Assembly: GCA_016584495.1 (NCBI GenBank) | Contig: WAID01000001.1 | Span: forward strand, 1,984,001-2,048,000 | Reading direction: 5' to 3' | Source: Celoporthe dispersa | Lineage: Eukaryota > Ascomycota > Sordariomycetes > Diaporthales > Cryphonectriaceae | Length of the DNA: 64,000 nt | Shown: piece after piece, positions 24,226 through 35,833 of the stretch | Layout: every line of letters starts with the position of its first letter | Numbering within the stretch: the stretch's first letter is position 1 | Position numbers and translations under genes: made by a program | Notes under the pieces: generated by a model | What the model was told of the DNA's origin: nothing | The model's input: only the letters and a program-made list of their open reading frames with translations | Databases searched by the model: none

Positions 24226-26697
24226 ATGGCGGATCAATATGAACGCAGGCGGCTTCGCGTCCGGCAGGTGAGCGACAGACCGACAAAGGAGCGACATATG
24301 TTCTCCGACATTTGCGCGGTGTCTACCGATGATTTTCCTCTCGTGTCGGAAGGCGAAATCATCTACATCTTCATTGAGAACGAAGCCGGATCTGATTACG
24401 CGGTCACGGCGCAGGCGACGCAGCACCAGCACTCGGGAAGCATCAGTCTCTCGAAACTCCAGAGAGAATGGTGTTCCGTACGGGAGGACGATGAGCTCAT
24501 ATGCCGTCAGTTTTGGTCGGCCGTCGTGGTCAGTGAGTTAAAGATGGATGTCTCTTGGGCCTCGGAAAACCAGGACAAGAGGGCTGCCCGTCCTCTCGAT
24601 GTCGTGTCGCTCACGAAGCTGATGCGACAGCTGCTCGACGGCCACATCATGGCCCCCGAGCAGAAGATCTTGCTCCGGGTCGAGGAGAATGGTGAAAGAT
24701 ACCCTCTTTGCCTTCGACTTCTCGCCCTCAGCACCTTTGTCGCCGGACGGGAAAAGCCGAAGCCGGCAGGTCAAGAGCTGAGCCGTGAGCCGCGTACAAG
24801 GGGCCTCTTTTCACAGCACACGCTCGTCCGTCTTTCCTCGGATACGATCCAGATCAACGGTGCCGGATCGTCCCCCGCAACCGACACAGTCCTTCGGCAT
24901 GGTCTACTAATCGAGGATCTCGGTATTGGCGGTCTGGACACCGAGTTTCAGACGGTCGTCCGACGCGCCCTGGCCTCCCGTAACCTTGCACGGGACAGCT
25001 TCAAGAATCTAGGTATCAACCATGTTCGCGGCATCCTGTTGTATGGTCCTCCGGGAACCGGCAAGACATTGATAGCGCGCAAAATCAGCCAGCTGCTTGA
25101 TGTCCACGAGCCCAAGATTGTCAACGGCCCGGAGATCATGAACAGGTTCGTCGGTCAGTCCGAGGAGAACCTGCGGGATGTTTTCAGGGACGCTCAAGAG
25201 GAGGACTCCAAACGCGGCAACGCCAGCAGGCTCCATCTCGTTGTCTTTGACGAGCTGGACGCCATCTGCAAAACGAGGGGGTCCGAGGCGGGAGGTGGTG
25301 CACGCGTTGGTGACAGCATTGTCAACCAGCTACTGTCCATTCTTGACGGGATCAATCAGCTGAGAAACATCCTCGTTATTGGCACTACGAACCGCAAGGA
25401 TATGATTGACGAGGCGCTCCTGAGGCCGGGCCGGCTGGAGGTCTTGGTTGAGATTGGCCTGCCCGATAAGCCCGGCCGGCTCGACATTCTCAACATCCAT
25501 ACGCGCCAGATGAGAGAGAATGGATCGTTTGCGGATGATGTCTGTCTTGATGCGATCGCAGAGTTGACAGAAAACTACACCGGCGCCGAGCTCACCGGCG
25601 TTGTCAACAGTGCGACGGCATACGCCATCAATCGCACGCTCGACGACCGGGGACTTAATGTCAAGAGACGTGCTGGCCCAGTCACACTAACCCATGATGA
25701 CTTTACGCGTGCGGTCCACGACATCCACCCCAGCCACGGAGGGGACATGTCCGAGGTGAGGCAGATCGTCCAGTGGGGTGTCCATTCCTACACGCCACAG
25801 GTCGACGCACTGCTACACAAGTGCCAGAGGATTGCAAGGACGGTGAGGACGGGGGAGAATCTGAGCTCGTCATCCATCCTGCTGTACGGCCTTCCTGGTT
25901 CAGGAACCAGCACGTTGGCTATCGAGGCGGCCCGCCGCTCGGGCTTCCCATTTGTGCAGATGATCAGCCCGCAACGCCTCGCTCACTGCGGGACCGATCT
26001 GGCAAAGATTGCGTACATCAACGGAATCTTGGAGAAAGCAGGCAGATCCAAGTCCTCGGTCATCATTCTGGATAACATCACGGCACTGGTCGGCTGGAAT
26101 AGCCTTGGTCCAGTGTACTCCATCAACTTGCTTCTTGCACTTGAGGCGCACATACGGGCTGTACCTCCAAGGGTAATATGCCCCATGTCAAGAAAAGAAA
26201 CAATGTAAAAAATGCTAATGTAATCTGAACATCTAACCCAGGGGCGCCGCAGGCTAATTATCGCAACCACGTCTAGCCATGAAGCGTGTCGACGCCTCGG
26301 ACTCACAGAAGCCTTTGACGATTGCTTCCGAGTTGACCCGGTCAGGAACATGAGGGAGCTCAAGTCCGTCCTGCTGAGCGTCAAAGCCTTTGACCCAACA
26401 TGCATTGACGAGATCTGTGACTTGATCGAAACGAGCCAAGAGGGCAAGGGGTTTGCGCTGGGCGTGAAGCATATTCTGGTGTGCTGGGCCAAATCTGTAC
26501 ATGCTGCGCAGGACATGCCACAGCACGACGTTTCCGCGACGGAGGGAGGGCCGGTCCAGGATGAAAGCGCGCCGGGAAAGGTCGAGGGACGAGAGCTGAA
26601 GGGTCAGACCAGCCGAGAGTCGGAATTGGGCAGGGACCTGTTTGTGGAGATGCTTCTGGAAAGAGTGCGCGGGCGTCCTGAAGCTCCTCTCATGTGA
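24226..26697 (+). CDS. Divergent NSF/Sec18 paralogue (N domain, D1 and D2 AAA domains)
   Basis: Join 24226-26172, 26242-26697; 800 aa, close to the length of Sec18/NSF. ATG 24226 is preferred over 24187. N domain: ICAVSTDDF and GSISLSKLQREW match the NSF N-domain pattern. D1 is complete: GPPGTGKT, LVVFDELDAICKTRG, TTNRKDMIDEALLRPGRLE with arginine fingers. D2 is degenerate: P-loop GLPGSGTST has Thr where the Lys of GxxGxGK should be, and the Walker B-like segment reads VIILDNITAL. NSF disassembles SNARE complexes with alpha-SNAP, and its D2 normally binds ATP to hold the hexamer. This is therefore unlikely to be the housekeeping Sec18. It lies downstream of an AAA gene and near an NLR. Confidence 0.9.
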
Positions 26698-27280
26698 AAG
26701 AGTTCCAGACTGATCACTGCGAACAAAAATGGCAGCAGTGCAAGGCAACACTTACTGCACAGCGGACAGGTGGGGGCGGAGCGGGGCGGAGGTTGATGAC
26801 AGCAGCTTGACTCCGCTAAACGGACTTGGTCGAAAACGCCGCCCCTGCGCGGCGTTAATTTGTACTATGTCGCTCAGCATCTTTTTAAGCTTTTTGTGAT
26901 CCCATTCATTCGTAAAAGCCGGGCGCCTGCAGCCGGAGTTCAATCGGTACACTTATGTCTGCTACACTATTTAATCGAGTAGGTTTCGCGAGACCGAACA
27001 ACACATAAAGAGGCGACTCATCCAGGCGGCCAAGTACAAATCTAGAGGTTGCTCGTGAACATCTCGAACTTATATAGATACTCGACAACATCATTACTGT
27101 CTCAGATCACTTGAGTGTATCCCAAACGATTTCACGAATCTACGCTATTTCTCATCGAGTCACTGATAATTACGACAAACCACTCTCTCTCACTTTCCAT
27201 CTGTCCCTCAACTCCGATTTGTCTTCTCTTTTCTTTTGAAAAAAATAAAAAATAAAACACAGAAAGAACATCTAGACGAC
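26698..27280. other. Intergenic, promoter of the FMN reductase gene
   Basis: No ORF supported. The last 100 bp are pyrimidine-rich, then A-rich directly before the ATG, as is usual for fungal leaders. Confidence 0.5.
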
Positions 27281-27925
27281 ATGGACTCTACCAAAAAATC
27301 ATTCAAGGTCGGCATCATCTGCGGCAGCACGCGCTCTGTCCGCGTCGGCCCACAGATCACGGCCTTCGTCCGCGACACCATCAATCATCACCTCGCGTCC
27401 CAGACCTGCAATGGCGCCCAGGCTCCTCCTGTATCTCTCGAGATCATCGATATAGCAAGCTTCAACCTCCCCCTTTTCGATGAGACCGTCATCCCACAGG
27501 CCGTCACTGAGCCCAGCGGGTACGCGCACGAGCACACGCGTACCTGGTCGGCATACGTCAACTCCTTCCACGCCTTCGTCTTCGTCACGCCGCAGTACAA
27601 CTGGGGGATCCCAGCCGGCCTCAAGAATGCAGTGGATTATCTGTTCAATGAATGGAAGGGCAAGCCGGCCATGATTGTCTCTTATGGTGGCCACGGAGGA
27701 GGCAAGGCGGCGGAGGCGCTAAGAACCGTGTGCCACGGCCTGAGGATGGGGGTCGTCGAGAAGACGGTAAACATGGCGTTTCCTGATAGGGAATTTGGAG
27801 GGAAGTGTTATGTTGGTGGGGATCTAGGATTGGCAGAGGATGGGTTGAAGGTCTGGGAGAAGGAGAAGGAGGATATTGTGGCCGTCTGGGACGAGATGGC
27901 TAACAAACTGACGGGACCTGCTTGA
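27281..27925 (+). CDS. NAD(P)H-dependent FMN reductase (flavodoxin-like fold)
   Basis: Single exon, 214 aa; ATG 27281 in good context (GACATGG) chosen over the upstream in-frame ATG 27236, which would add a Lys-rich stretch. Signature of the NADPH_FMN_red family: phosphate-binding loop GIICGSTRSVRVGPQI near the N-terminus, then PQYNWGIPAGLKNAVDYL and GKPAMIVSYGGHGGGKA, which contact the flavin. It reduces FMN, quinones or azo compounds using NAD(P)H, in the cytosol. Physiological substrate unknown. Confidence 0.92.
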   Translation: MDSTKKSFKVGIICGSTRSVRVGPQITAFVRDTINHHLASQTCNGAQAPPVSLEIIDIASFNLPLFDETVIPQAVTEPSGYAHEHTRTWSAYVNSFHAFVFVTPQYNWGIPAGLKNAVDYLFNEWKGKPAMIVSYGGHGGGKAAEALRTVCHGLRMGVVEKTVNMAFPDREFGGKCYVGGDLGLAEDGLKVWEKEKEDIVAVWDEMANKLTGPA

Positions 27926-27948
27926 AGAGTGCCTGGTTGGGGGATTTC

Positions 27949-27984
27949 ACTGGCGGATCATTCATCACTGGCGGATCATTCATC
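27949..27984. repeat. 18-bp tandem duplication
   Basis: The unit ACTGGCGGATCATTCATC occurs twice back to back, 24 bp after the FMN reductase stop codon. Probably slippage; no function inferred. Confidence 0.9.
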
Positions 27985-28596
27985 CCTGCGCTTGATTTGA
28001 TGTGCTTCTCTGTTCTCTTTTCTCGTTGCCTCTTCATATTTTCGTTTACCAGAGCTAGCTCAGCCAATCATGGAAGCTGGTATCGAATCCACACGAGTAC
28101 TTACTTGCTGACGTAGGTTTGAAATTGTGAGGGTTGACGGCTGCTGCAGCACAAGATGCGCCGCGCCTATGAAGATGACTTAATTGAATTTGAATATTTG
28201 CTTCCTCAGCTCTACAGTTTTCAAGCTGGCAATATATAGCCCGATACTGTGGCTGCTCGAGCATATTGTATGGACAGTACCCAACATATAAAATAATCAG
28301 CGCTCATGGCACTAATCTACATACATTCCTAGCGTTCCAGATGCCCGAGCTGACCTTACTGAATCAGGAGTTTGTACGACATGTTTCTATTGGCCGCTCC
28401 AGCGCGGGCCTCATAGTATTAGATGGCATCCTTCAGAAGCTGAGTGGACCCGCTCTGATCCTCACCACACTCTCACCTGAAAATCCACCGCCCTCAACTG
28501 CGATCTTAGGTCTTCATTATCCTCGCACCCTGTTTAGGATAATGCAGTCTTCCTGACCATTGGTCGCCTACCACCTACCTGCCCGTGTGCACAGAT
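27985..28596. other. Intergenic, no gene supported
   Basis: AT-rich with several short frames lacking any recognisable feature. Confidence 0.45.
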
Positions 28597-29780
28597 ATGG
28601 AGTTCCACCGCCCTCGAGACGCAGTTGCGAAGAGGCGACAGGCGCTGAGTAATAATACGGAGAAGCGCAGGAGACCGACACAGTTTAGTTTCATCAGGTT
28701 CGACACCCCAGGAGACGCAACCACACCTAGTAGCATCAGCCAGATCCGCTCGCATGTCGCCAAGGACATACACGCGCGCGCGCGGCAGAAGCGCATCGAT
28801 AACCTGCAGGTCAGGTCTCTGCCGCCGCGGCCCAGTGACATTCCACAACGGCACGGTGTGGGCGCAGCAGATATAGTGACGAGGACGACGTGTGGGCACG
28901 GATCCCAGTCGGGCCCAGTGGAGAAGGTGCCTCTGAAGGAAGAAGGCACGGCGATTGTGCCCACTGCCTTGCTCCAGTACCCGGTGGGCACTGGGCAGGT
29001 GTTTGCAAGGGACATAACCCGGATGGAGAGGTACATGTTGAACACTTGTATGTTTAAAGTATGATCGTGACGTCGTTCAAGCATTTGGACTAATCAGATC
29101 CACCCAGTCATGAACTATACGGAGAATTGTGAGTAAACCCATCAGGGCCACTGCCTTGCGTGGCAACTTCAAGACATGTTCGCCATGCCTATTGACGAAT
29201 AGAGACAGATAAGAACGCAATGCAGAGAACGGTCAACCATAGGAGTGTGTCCGCCGAAAACCTGCGACAGAGATGGATTCCCTACTGCATGAACCAGGAA
29301 GGACTCCTAGAGACCTTGTTCCTAAAGGCTGGCAACGCCTTGGAGTGAACTGAGAGGTAACAGCGCGGAGAGATGGGACCTTATAGCTTGCCACTACAGA
29401 GAGAGGTGCCTGAAGAAAGCCATCGAGGCGCTAGCACGAGAGAGCATGTGTCCTAGCGACAATACCATCGCCCTTGTCATTTCTGTAGGTGCTGACGATG
29501 TAAGTGGCCACTGACAATATCTCTTGCGACTCTTATGACATTCTCTGACTCTTTAAATCTATTTTAGTTCATGACAGGCAACCTAGACGGGTGGTTCCTC
29601 CATGGCAGGGCTGCGCTCGAGATGGTCAAAAAGAGAGGGGGGCTTCCTGCTCTCATGAGGTGTATGGATGGTCTCCTAGCTTCGATGGTGGCGTGGTCGG
29701 TACTCAACCCCTCGTTCAAGCTCGTCGAAGGACCAGAGCCCGACTTCCTATTGCAGAGAGCCTCAGAGACAAAATGTTGA
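28597..29780 (+). CDS. Fungal transcription-factor-like protein (Fungal_trans_2 type), frame broken
   Basis: Coding blocks in order: MEFHRPRDAVAKRRQ start at 28597 with FSFIRFDTPGD and QIRSHVAKDIHARARQKR, the pattern seen before the fungal_trans_2 region; about 29219-29340 RQRWIPYCMNQEGLLETLFLKAGNA; about 29343-29500 ERWDLIACHYRERCLKKAIEALARES; intron about 29501-29567; then MTGNLDGWFLHGRAALEMVKKRGGLPAL to a stop at 29780. The TT at 29340-29341 puts the second and third blocks out of frame, and the splices at about 29053-29217 do not give an open frame. No Zn2Cys6 finger is visible. Either a decayed gene or one with sequencing indels. Confidence 0.5.
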
Positions 29781-30069
29781 CCGGATTTTTTCATAAACTT
29801 TGGAGCGCAGATCTTTCTACGTGTCCAGATGAAACCCGCCACCTACACTGATGTGGGAAAAGGAAGATACCCTGCTCTGAATTTTATGGGGCTGGCGTCC
29901 CAGATAGTGTATGTAGCTGACAGTACGTGTGTTGCACCCTTTTGATGCTCAGCTATTAGAACCTACTCTGTAGGTAAGGTGACATGGACCGAAACGAGAT
30001 CTAAAATTTCTCGGCATGGGTGAAGCGAATAGTATTTGGCACCCACAAAACGTGACGCTGGCTCTAAAA
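29781..30069. other. Short convergent intergenic region
   Basis: Lies between the broken regulator and the minus-strand transporter. A few more residues of regulator-like C-terminal sequence may be present in another frame up to about 29851. Confidence 0.4.
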
Positions 30070-31406
30070 TCACCGCCTCGTCGGGAGAGACATTTTTGCC
30101 TTCTCCTTCTCGCGAATCTTGGCCCAAGCATACACGATACCGCTCACGAAGCCAAACAGGATAGCCGAAACACTACCAAAAGTAATAGGTGCATCGAAAA
30201 ATACGAGGCCGCTGATGGCAATCGGGAGCTTGTTCAGCGCGCCCACCATCGAGTACGTAGTCGAGGAGGTGACGCGCTGACACCAAGTCGAGGCGTATGA
30301 GATGAAGATGGCGCCGGCGCCAGAGTAGATCATGCCGATGATGAGGCTGCGCCGGGTGTCTTCTGGGAAGTTGCGCGCAAAATTCTCTGCAGACCAATCC
30401 TCTACAAGGAGAGAGCCGAGCACCAGAACCGGAATGCTGAGGAGGTTGCTGTAGTATGTGGCTAAACGTGAAGGTCATCGTCAGTACGCATTCGCCAGCA
30501 CTGGTCTCTTGATCGGCGGTGACATACCATCCCAGTCTCGCGTCTGCAATTTCTTCATTACTCTGCCCTTGCCCAAGACATACGCAGCAGCACAGAAGAC
30601 GTTTGCGAACATCCACGCATAGCCCGCATTGAGTGTCTTCAGAGCCGCATCGGTCTCGCTTGGGTGGCTGTCCGCGCCGAGTGTGGCCTGGATGTCCGCC
30701 CAGGCTGCCACAACCGAGCTGAATACCATGAGGCCGAAGGAGAGCAGGACAAGAGGTGTGACGCGGCCGCCGGATAGCAGGACTTCTCCGTAGGCGATGA
30801 CGATGATCGTCAGATTCTTGAAGATGGTGAACACGGGCACCGAGAGGAACTGCAATGCCTTTCCTCCAGTGTAGATCTGGGCCACGAGAAGGACCGCAAT
30901 CGGAGACCCTGACCAGTGTTAGCCACGCTTGCTACGCTGTATCATTCCTCGATTCGTGTTGCGATACAAGGCGAGATTTACATTGTTTCGCATTATCCAC
31001 ATTGAACTTCTCGAGACTGAGGAAGCCCAGCTGCTGGCAGACAAGAATTGCAAGTATGCAGACCACAGACTAATAGTGCAACGTTAGCCACCTAGATCAC
31101 CAGAAGCACAGGTTCGGGGCCATAGCCTACCTGGATTGCCAGGTAGAGGAACATGAGATTCCAATCTGAGCCTGACACGACGAACTTGTTGACGACAGTC
31201 ATCGAGATGGACGCCAGACAGTAGCCCAGAATAGACGCACTCGGGTTGTTCGCGAGTGCCGACAATGGACTGGCCGATTGAGCATTCTGTCGAGCCGGAG
31301 GTGAATTAGGCGACTGTGTCTTGTGGCCGTCATTCAGGTCGTCCATCTCATAGTCTCCTCCCTCCGGCATGGCAAGGACATAGTCGTCGTTCTTCTTGTG
31401 AGGCAT
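30070..31406 (-). CDS. gmt1: GDP-mannose transporter of the Golgi (VRG4/GMT family)
   Basis: Join (complement) 31131-31406, 30982-31069, 30528-30908, 30070-30461; 378 aa, all junctions in phase. An N-terminal acidic cytosolic tail is followed by about ten membrane segments. Family blocks: NPSASILGYCLASISMTVVNKFVVS, YTGGKALQFLSVPVFTIFKNLTIIVIAYGE, DATYYSNLLSIPVLVLGS, and the nucleotide-sugar GALNK motif in SMVGALNKLPIAISGLVFFDAP. It imports GDP-mannose into the Golgi lumen in exchange for GMP, for protein and glycolipid mannosylation. Essential in most fungi studied. Confidence 0.95.
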
Positions 31407-32589
31407 GCTGCCAGTATCGAACGGGCCACGAAAGCTAATAACTTTGAAGACAGGCCGGAACCGAACTACGAGGCTTCAATTCTTTGTTCTCACTTTTGGC
31501 ACACGAATATCTCATGCGTGGGGCGTCGGTGAATAGGTCGACTCTTGGGGCTATCGACCCGGGCCAAGTGGATGTCGAAAAAGGGGCTGTGAAGCGCGTC
31601 TCTGATACGTGTCGGAAGACGGATGACAGGCGCCACTAAAAAAATTGCGTTGCGTCTTACTCATGGGGACCGAGGCACAGACAGCTACGTTACGGCGTAC
31701 AGCAGAGGCACGCGACCCCCCTGAGATACGGATCTGCATCCCTGAAGATGCTCAGAGGTCAAATGCGCGGCCCGATGCGACGTTTACCCCGGTTATTTGG
31801 CTGGCCAACGAGGATGAGCTCCAGACAGGAAATCGATGAGCAGCACAGACTTCCTCCTTACAGGCCAAGAAAGTCAACTATAAGCTTTGCCCATGCGTGC
31901 GTGATATACATTACCATTCCCTTGAACCAATTGAATCATATCACCTACAGCTGGATGTTTCCTACTTAATTTCGCATTAGAGTAATCGTCACATCTTTAA
32001 TGGTCTGGTTCTCCATTTTGGTGATGTGATATACGTAGTGCCTGCATCCTCCCAACATATTATGAAAAATTACGGAAGAAATGTTTTTGATGCCGCTAGA
32101 GGTAGGTAGGTAAGACATTTTCGAATATCATAATAGCTGCATCTTCCCTACAAATCGTGACGAGTATTGCATATAGCACTAAGTACTCATCAGAAATCAA
32201 CCATGTCACGCATGGACTGAATGTCAAAGAAATGTGAAAACACTTCACTGTGCGATCAATATACTGATTCCCCAGCGACGGGCCGCTTCCGTCGTAGCCC
32301 TTCAAGGTCCGCGGTGCGGAACAGTAATTCGAGATCGGATGAGGCTAGTTAGTACCTGGGCACGGCTAGCAACTCATATTCTTCACATCGCGGCCGTTTT
32401 CGACCGTTCTTATATAAATCTAGGGCATGGCTCAATTTTGGACGTGGATACTTATTACAAACTTCCTCTATCTGCTCACGAGATCTTGTTATAATCCCGG
32501 GCCTCTCTCTCGCCCTGTCCTGAGTAGTAACTCTGGACGGCAATGAATTATAGTTTTCTTTGTGCATTGCAAAGAACACATCTTGAGCA
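31407..32589. other. Divergent intergenic region, no gene supported
   Basis: Between the transporter (minus) and the membrane protein (plus). Becomes AT-rich from about 31.85 kb. Short frames only. Confidence 0.45.
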
Positions 32590-34835
32590 ATGGGGGATGA
32601 AGACTCTCTCACGACGGAAAAATTGATGGTGGAGTCTGTCATGGCTGTCGCCGACAATAATCCCAATACCCTGGAGAGCAATGCCAAACAGCTCAAGCGA
32701 CATCGCACCCCGGCTATCTGGACCATACTCTTCGGTGTTTCTTTGCTATGCATCCCTATCATCGTAATTTCCGCAGTCCTGATGGGTATCATCTTCAATC
32801 ATCGCATCATTCCTGATCCCGGAATGCCAGAGTTCCGCGTCACATTCTGGAAATTAGGGCCACACAGTATCGTAACTGACCACGGCGAGACTGAGCGAGA
32901 TGGAGGCAACTCGGCGTTCTATGTGGACTACCCGCCTACAAGCATTACGACGATTGCAAATTGGCCCGGGCATATCGTTGCGTACTTATCAAGCTTCATC
33001 ATAGCTATAGCTATATTCATCGTTCCTCGGTTCACGATGGTCAAGCCTCGACACGGCAGCCACACTCATTTCCTGGCACTGGGTCAACGGACCACCCTCG
33101 TCACCTTGCTAGAAAAAGGCAGATTCGGTTCCCTGAAACATACTGCCGTATACATGCTAAGAGAAAAGGGGAAACTTGTGGCCCCAGTACTAGCTATGTT
33201 TACAGCTTTGGCATTAATCTCGATCCTAGGGTGAGTACAGCAATCAGGCCAGAGTTATTATAACCAATGAAAAGTCAAACAGTACTAACACCTTATAACA
33301 AGTCTTCTGGTTCCCCTCGCTGATACATGGTTTGGTTTGAGTGTCCAGACTGCAACGATTACCCAGCTTTATGAGACCTCTAAGAACGCATACCACTCTT
33401 TTGGTCGTCAACTTGATCAGAACAACAGAAGCTCTCCGGCTTGCGCCCTGGGACCTATGATCCCGGCCTCTCAAGGAGGAAACCTACAAGGCTTTGCGTG
33501 GCCATGCAGCATCGAGATGTCTGGCCCATACCCTAGCAACATGTTCCTCGCGGGTAGCCAAACCATGACAGCTGTGCAGTCAGGGGCTACCGTCAGGGCT
33601 ACAGCCGGGACATACTATTTTGTATCATACAGGGTTGGCAACCGCGTCAACTCCACAGCTATCACCTATGCGATACCCCATTTATTTCATCGGTGACGGA
33701 CGGAGCGGCACTACTGAGGACTTTGAGAGTCAATCCATGGGCATAGCAACGCAATGCGAGATCATCACGACTGAATGCTACAATGGCGACGAAAGCAACG
33801 GTACTGCTTTCAGATGCCCCGGTGGCTTTGAGGGCGATTTCACCATGTGCCAAGCTGGCACATGGCCTCCTGGCGGGAGTAAATCTGGACAGGGAGACTG
33901 TACCACGGGCATCGGCTTTGCTGCTGACGCCCAGCTCTCCCGCGGTGCAGGCCTCACGAGGATGACCGGCAAAGACCACACCAGCAACATGGGAAAAGTC
34001 AATACCCTGCTTCAGCAGAACCCGATCTACTTCGGGACATGGGCCCACGGCTTTCCTGCGTGGGGCAGCCTGAACAACGCCCTGACGAGAGAGCGGATGT
34101 CGAGCGATGATGGGACGGAGGTCTTCGCCGCGGGTGCCTCGGTCGCGATGTGGCTGTTGAACTGCAGTGCCACCATTTACAACATCGACTACACCTGGGT
34201 CAACGGGACGCTGCACAGCTTTCGGGCCGAGCCAGCCGCTCCAGACTGGGGTGCTTTTTTCTCTGCGCCATATGCCTGGGCCGGCCTCTCGCCAGGTCTC
34301 GACACTGCGAAGATGAGCTTGCAGTCCGCCGCCTGGGACGCAGCATACTCTGCCCAGAACGCCACCGACTTGGCGAACCGCTGGGCCCGGGCTTTCTCAT
34401 CCTACGCCCTGTCGACGTCCCTCGGGGTGTTCGTCCCTCAGGTCAACATCCTGGAGCAGGGCCGCGACAACACAGTCAGCGTGGCCAGAGTGCCGCTGGC
34501 CCCGCTGTGCCTGATCCTCAGTCTCCAGTGGCTGTATGTCGTCGTTGTGGCTTGTCTGGTGGTCGGTGTCTACTGCTTCACAGACCCGACCAAGACGGGG
34601 CTGGGTGGTCCAGGGCCAGCTCAGCGGTATGGGTGGCCTCGTCACAGCACACTTTGATGAGTCAGAATCGCTCGGTCGAAATGTCCTTCAGAATTGCAAT
34701 CACAGCAGAACGAGGGGGACGAAAGCGAGGGTGACAGTGACAACACCAGGCAAGGCTCTAAGAACAGATGGCACAGGGCTGCAGCAGGGGTTGGCCAGCC
34801 AAGAGTTATGGGATCGTGCCTATGTCAGAAAGTAA
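32590..34835 (+). CDS. Uncharacterised multi-pass membrane protein with large ectodomain; two probable single-base errors
   Basis: Exon 1 32590-33230, intron 33231-33302 with a CTAAC branch point, exon 2 from 33303. Three hydrophobic segments lie in the N-terminal third (IWTILFGVSLLCIPIIVIS; IVAYLSSFIIAIAIFIV; LVAPVLAMFTALALISILG), then a roughly 350-residue region with Cys residues and NxS/T sites, and a fourth segment (CLILSLQWLYVVVVACLVVGVYCF). The frame shifts by one at the C4 run 33676-33679: ITYAIP continues as YFIGDGRSGTTEDF in the next frame. A second shift near the G runs at 34597-34605 would extend the end to VVQGQLSGMGGLVTAHFDESE and a stop at 34835; without it the frame stops at 34657. 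Family unknown. Confidence 0.6.
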
Positions 34836-35833
34836 TTGGATGTTCGCCCTCCCTGTTATGGTGAACGGGAAAATGTAAAGACATGTTTCTGGAGCCATCA
34901 GGCAGCTGCTGATGAGTGACCACTGAGCTCAGCCTTGACGAGTTCCATCATACATGATCAGCAGTCATAGGGCTGGCAGGCACGCAGGGACGCTGATACA
35001 GTCACTCAATTCTGCACCTTCCTGTTGACTCACAGTTGTGGAGTAGGACACACCGCTAGCCCACATCTGGCAGGTGGTCAGCAGTGTGAGCACATGGTCC
35101 GTGCACCAGCAGACCAAAGTATATAAACCCGCGTCCCGCCCCCCCAACTTTGCTTGTTTTCTCTTTTTTCCTTTCTTCATACTTACCTTGTCTGAGTCGC
35201 AGTAGCTCAAGAATTACTGCGACTAGGTTGGGAAGCCTGCATTGCACAACGTGGAGCTGACCAGTCTGGTTTGTCCTTCGGGGCCGACCTGGGCGCAATT
35301 TTTGCTGCCATAACCTCAGCCTCCAGCTGTTTTTGTTTTTCATTGTGCTCATCGCTTTAGGCGTTGACATGAGGAAGAACCTGCCTCTATCCCCTTCCTA
35401 CCCTACCAACTCTGCCTACTTAGGTACTGCTGGGACATGTCTCTGCCAAAGGCATTACAGATACCTTGTCTCTTACCAAATGCCAGCACCTGTACTTGAG
35501 CTCTGGGGAAGCTTGCTGATGGCGTCATACCTGCTTGGGGATGGCTGCCCACAGGCTGTACCACAGCTCTCGGTTGATCAACAACTGTAGCATCAGCGTT
35601 TGAAGAAAATCAGGTTGGTGGGCAAGGGGAAAGCTGACATCAATTGGTAATCATGCCATTATTGTCATTATCTTGCTCGGCAGCAAATAGAACACACCAC
35701 ACCATCCATGGACCTAGGCAGGTACTTACATAGTAGCGCCAACTCCTCCACAGCTGTGAACCAAATCTTCACAACCCCGCCTCTTCAGACCCCCCTCACA
35801 GGCTCCTCGATCAATCCAACACCCCCAGCAAAC
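34836..35833. other. Intergenic, no gene supported
   Basis: Promoter of the SDR-like gene at its right end, with A/C-rich leader before the ATG. Frames here are short and unrecognised. Confidence 0.45.
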
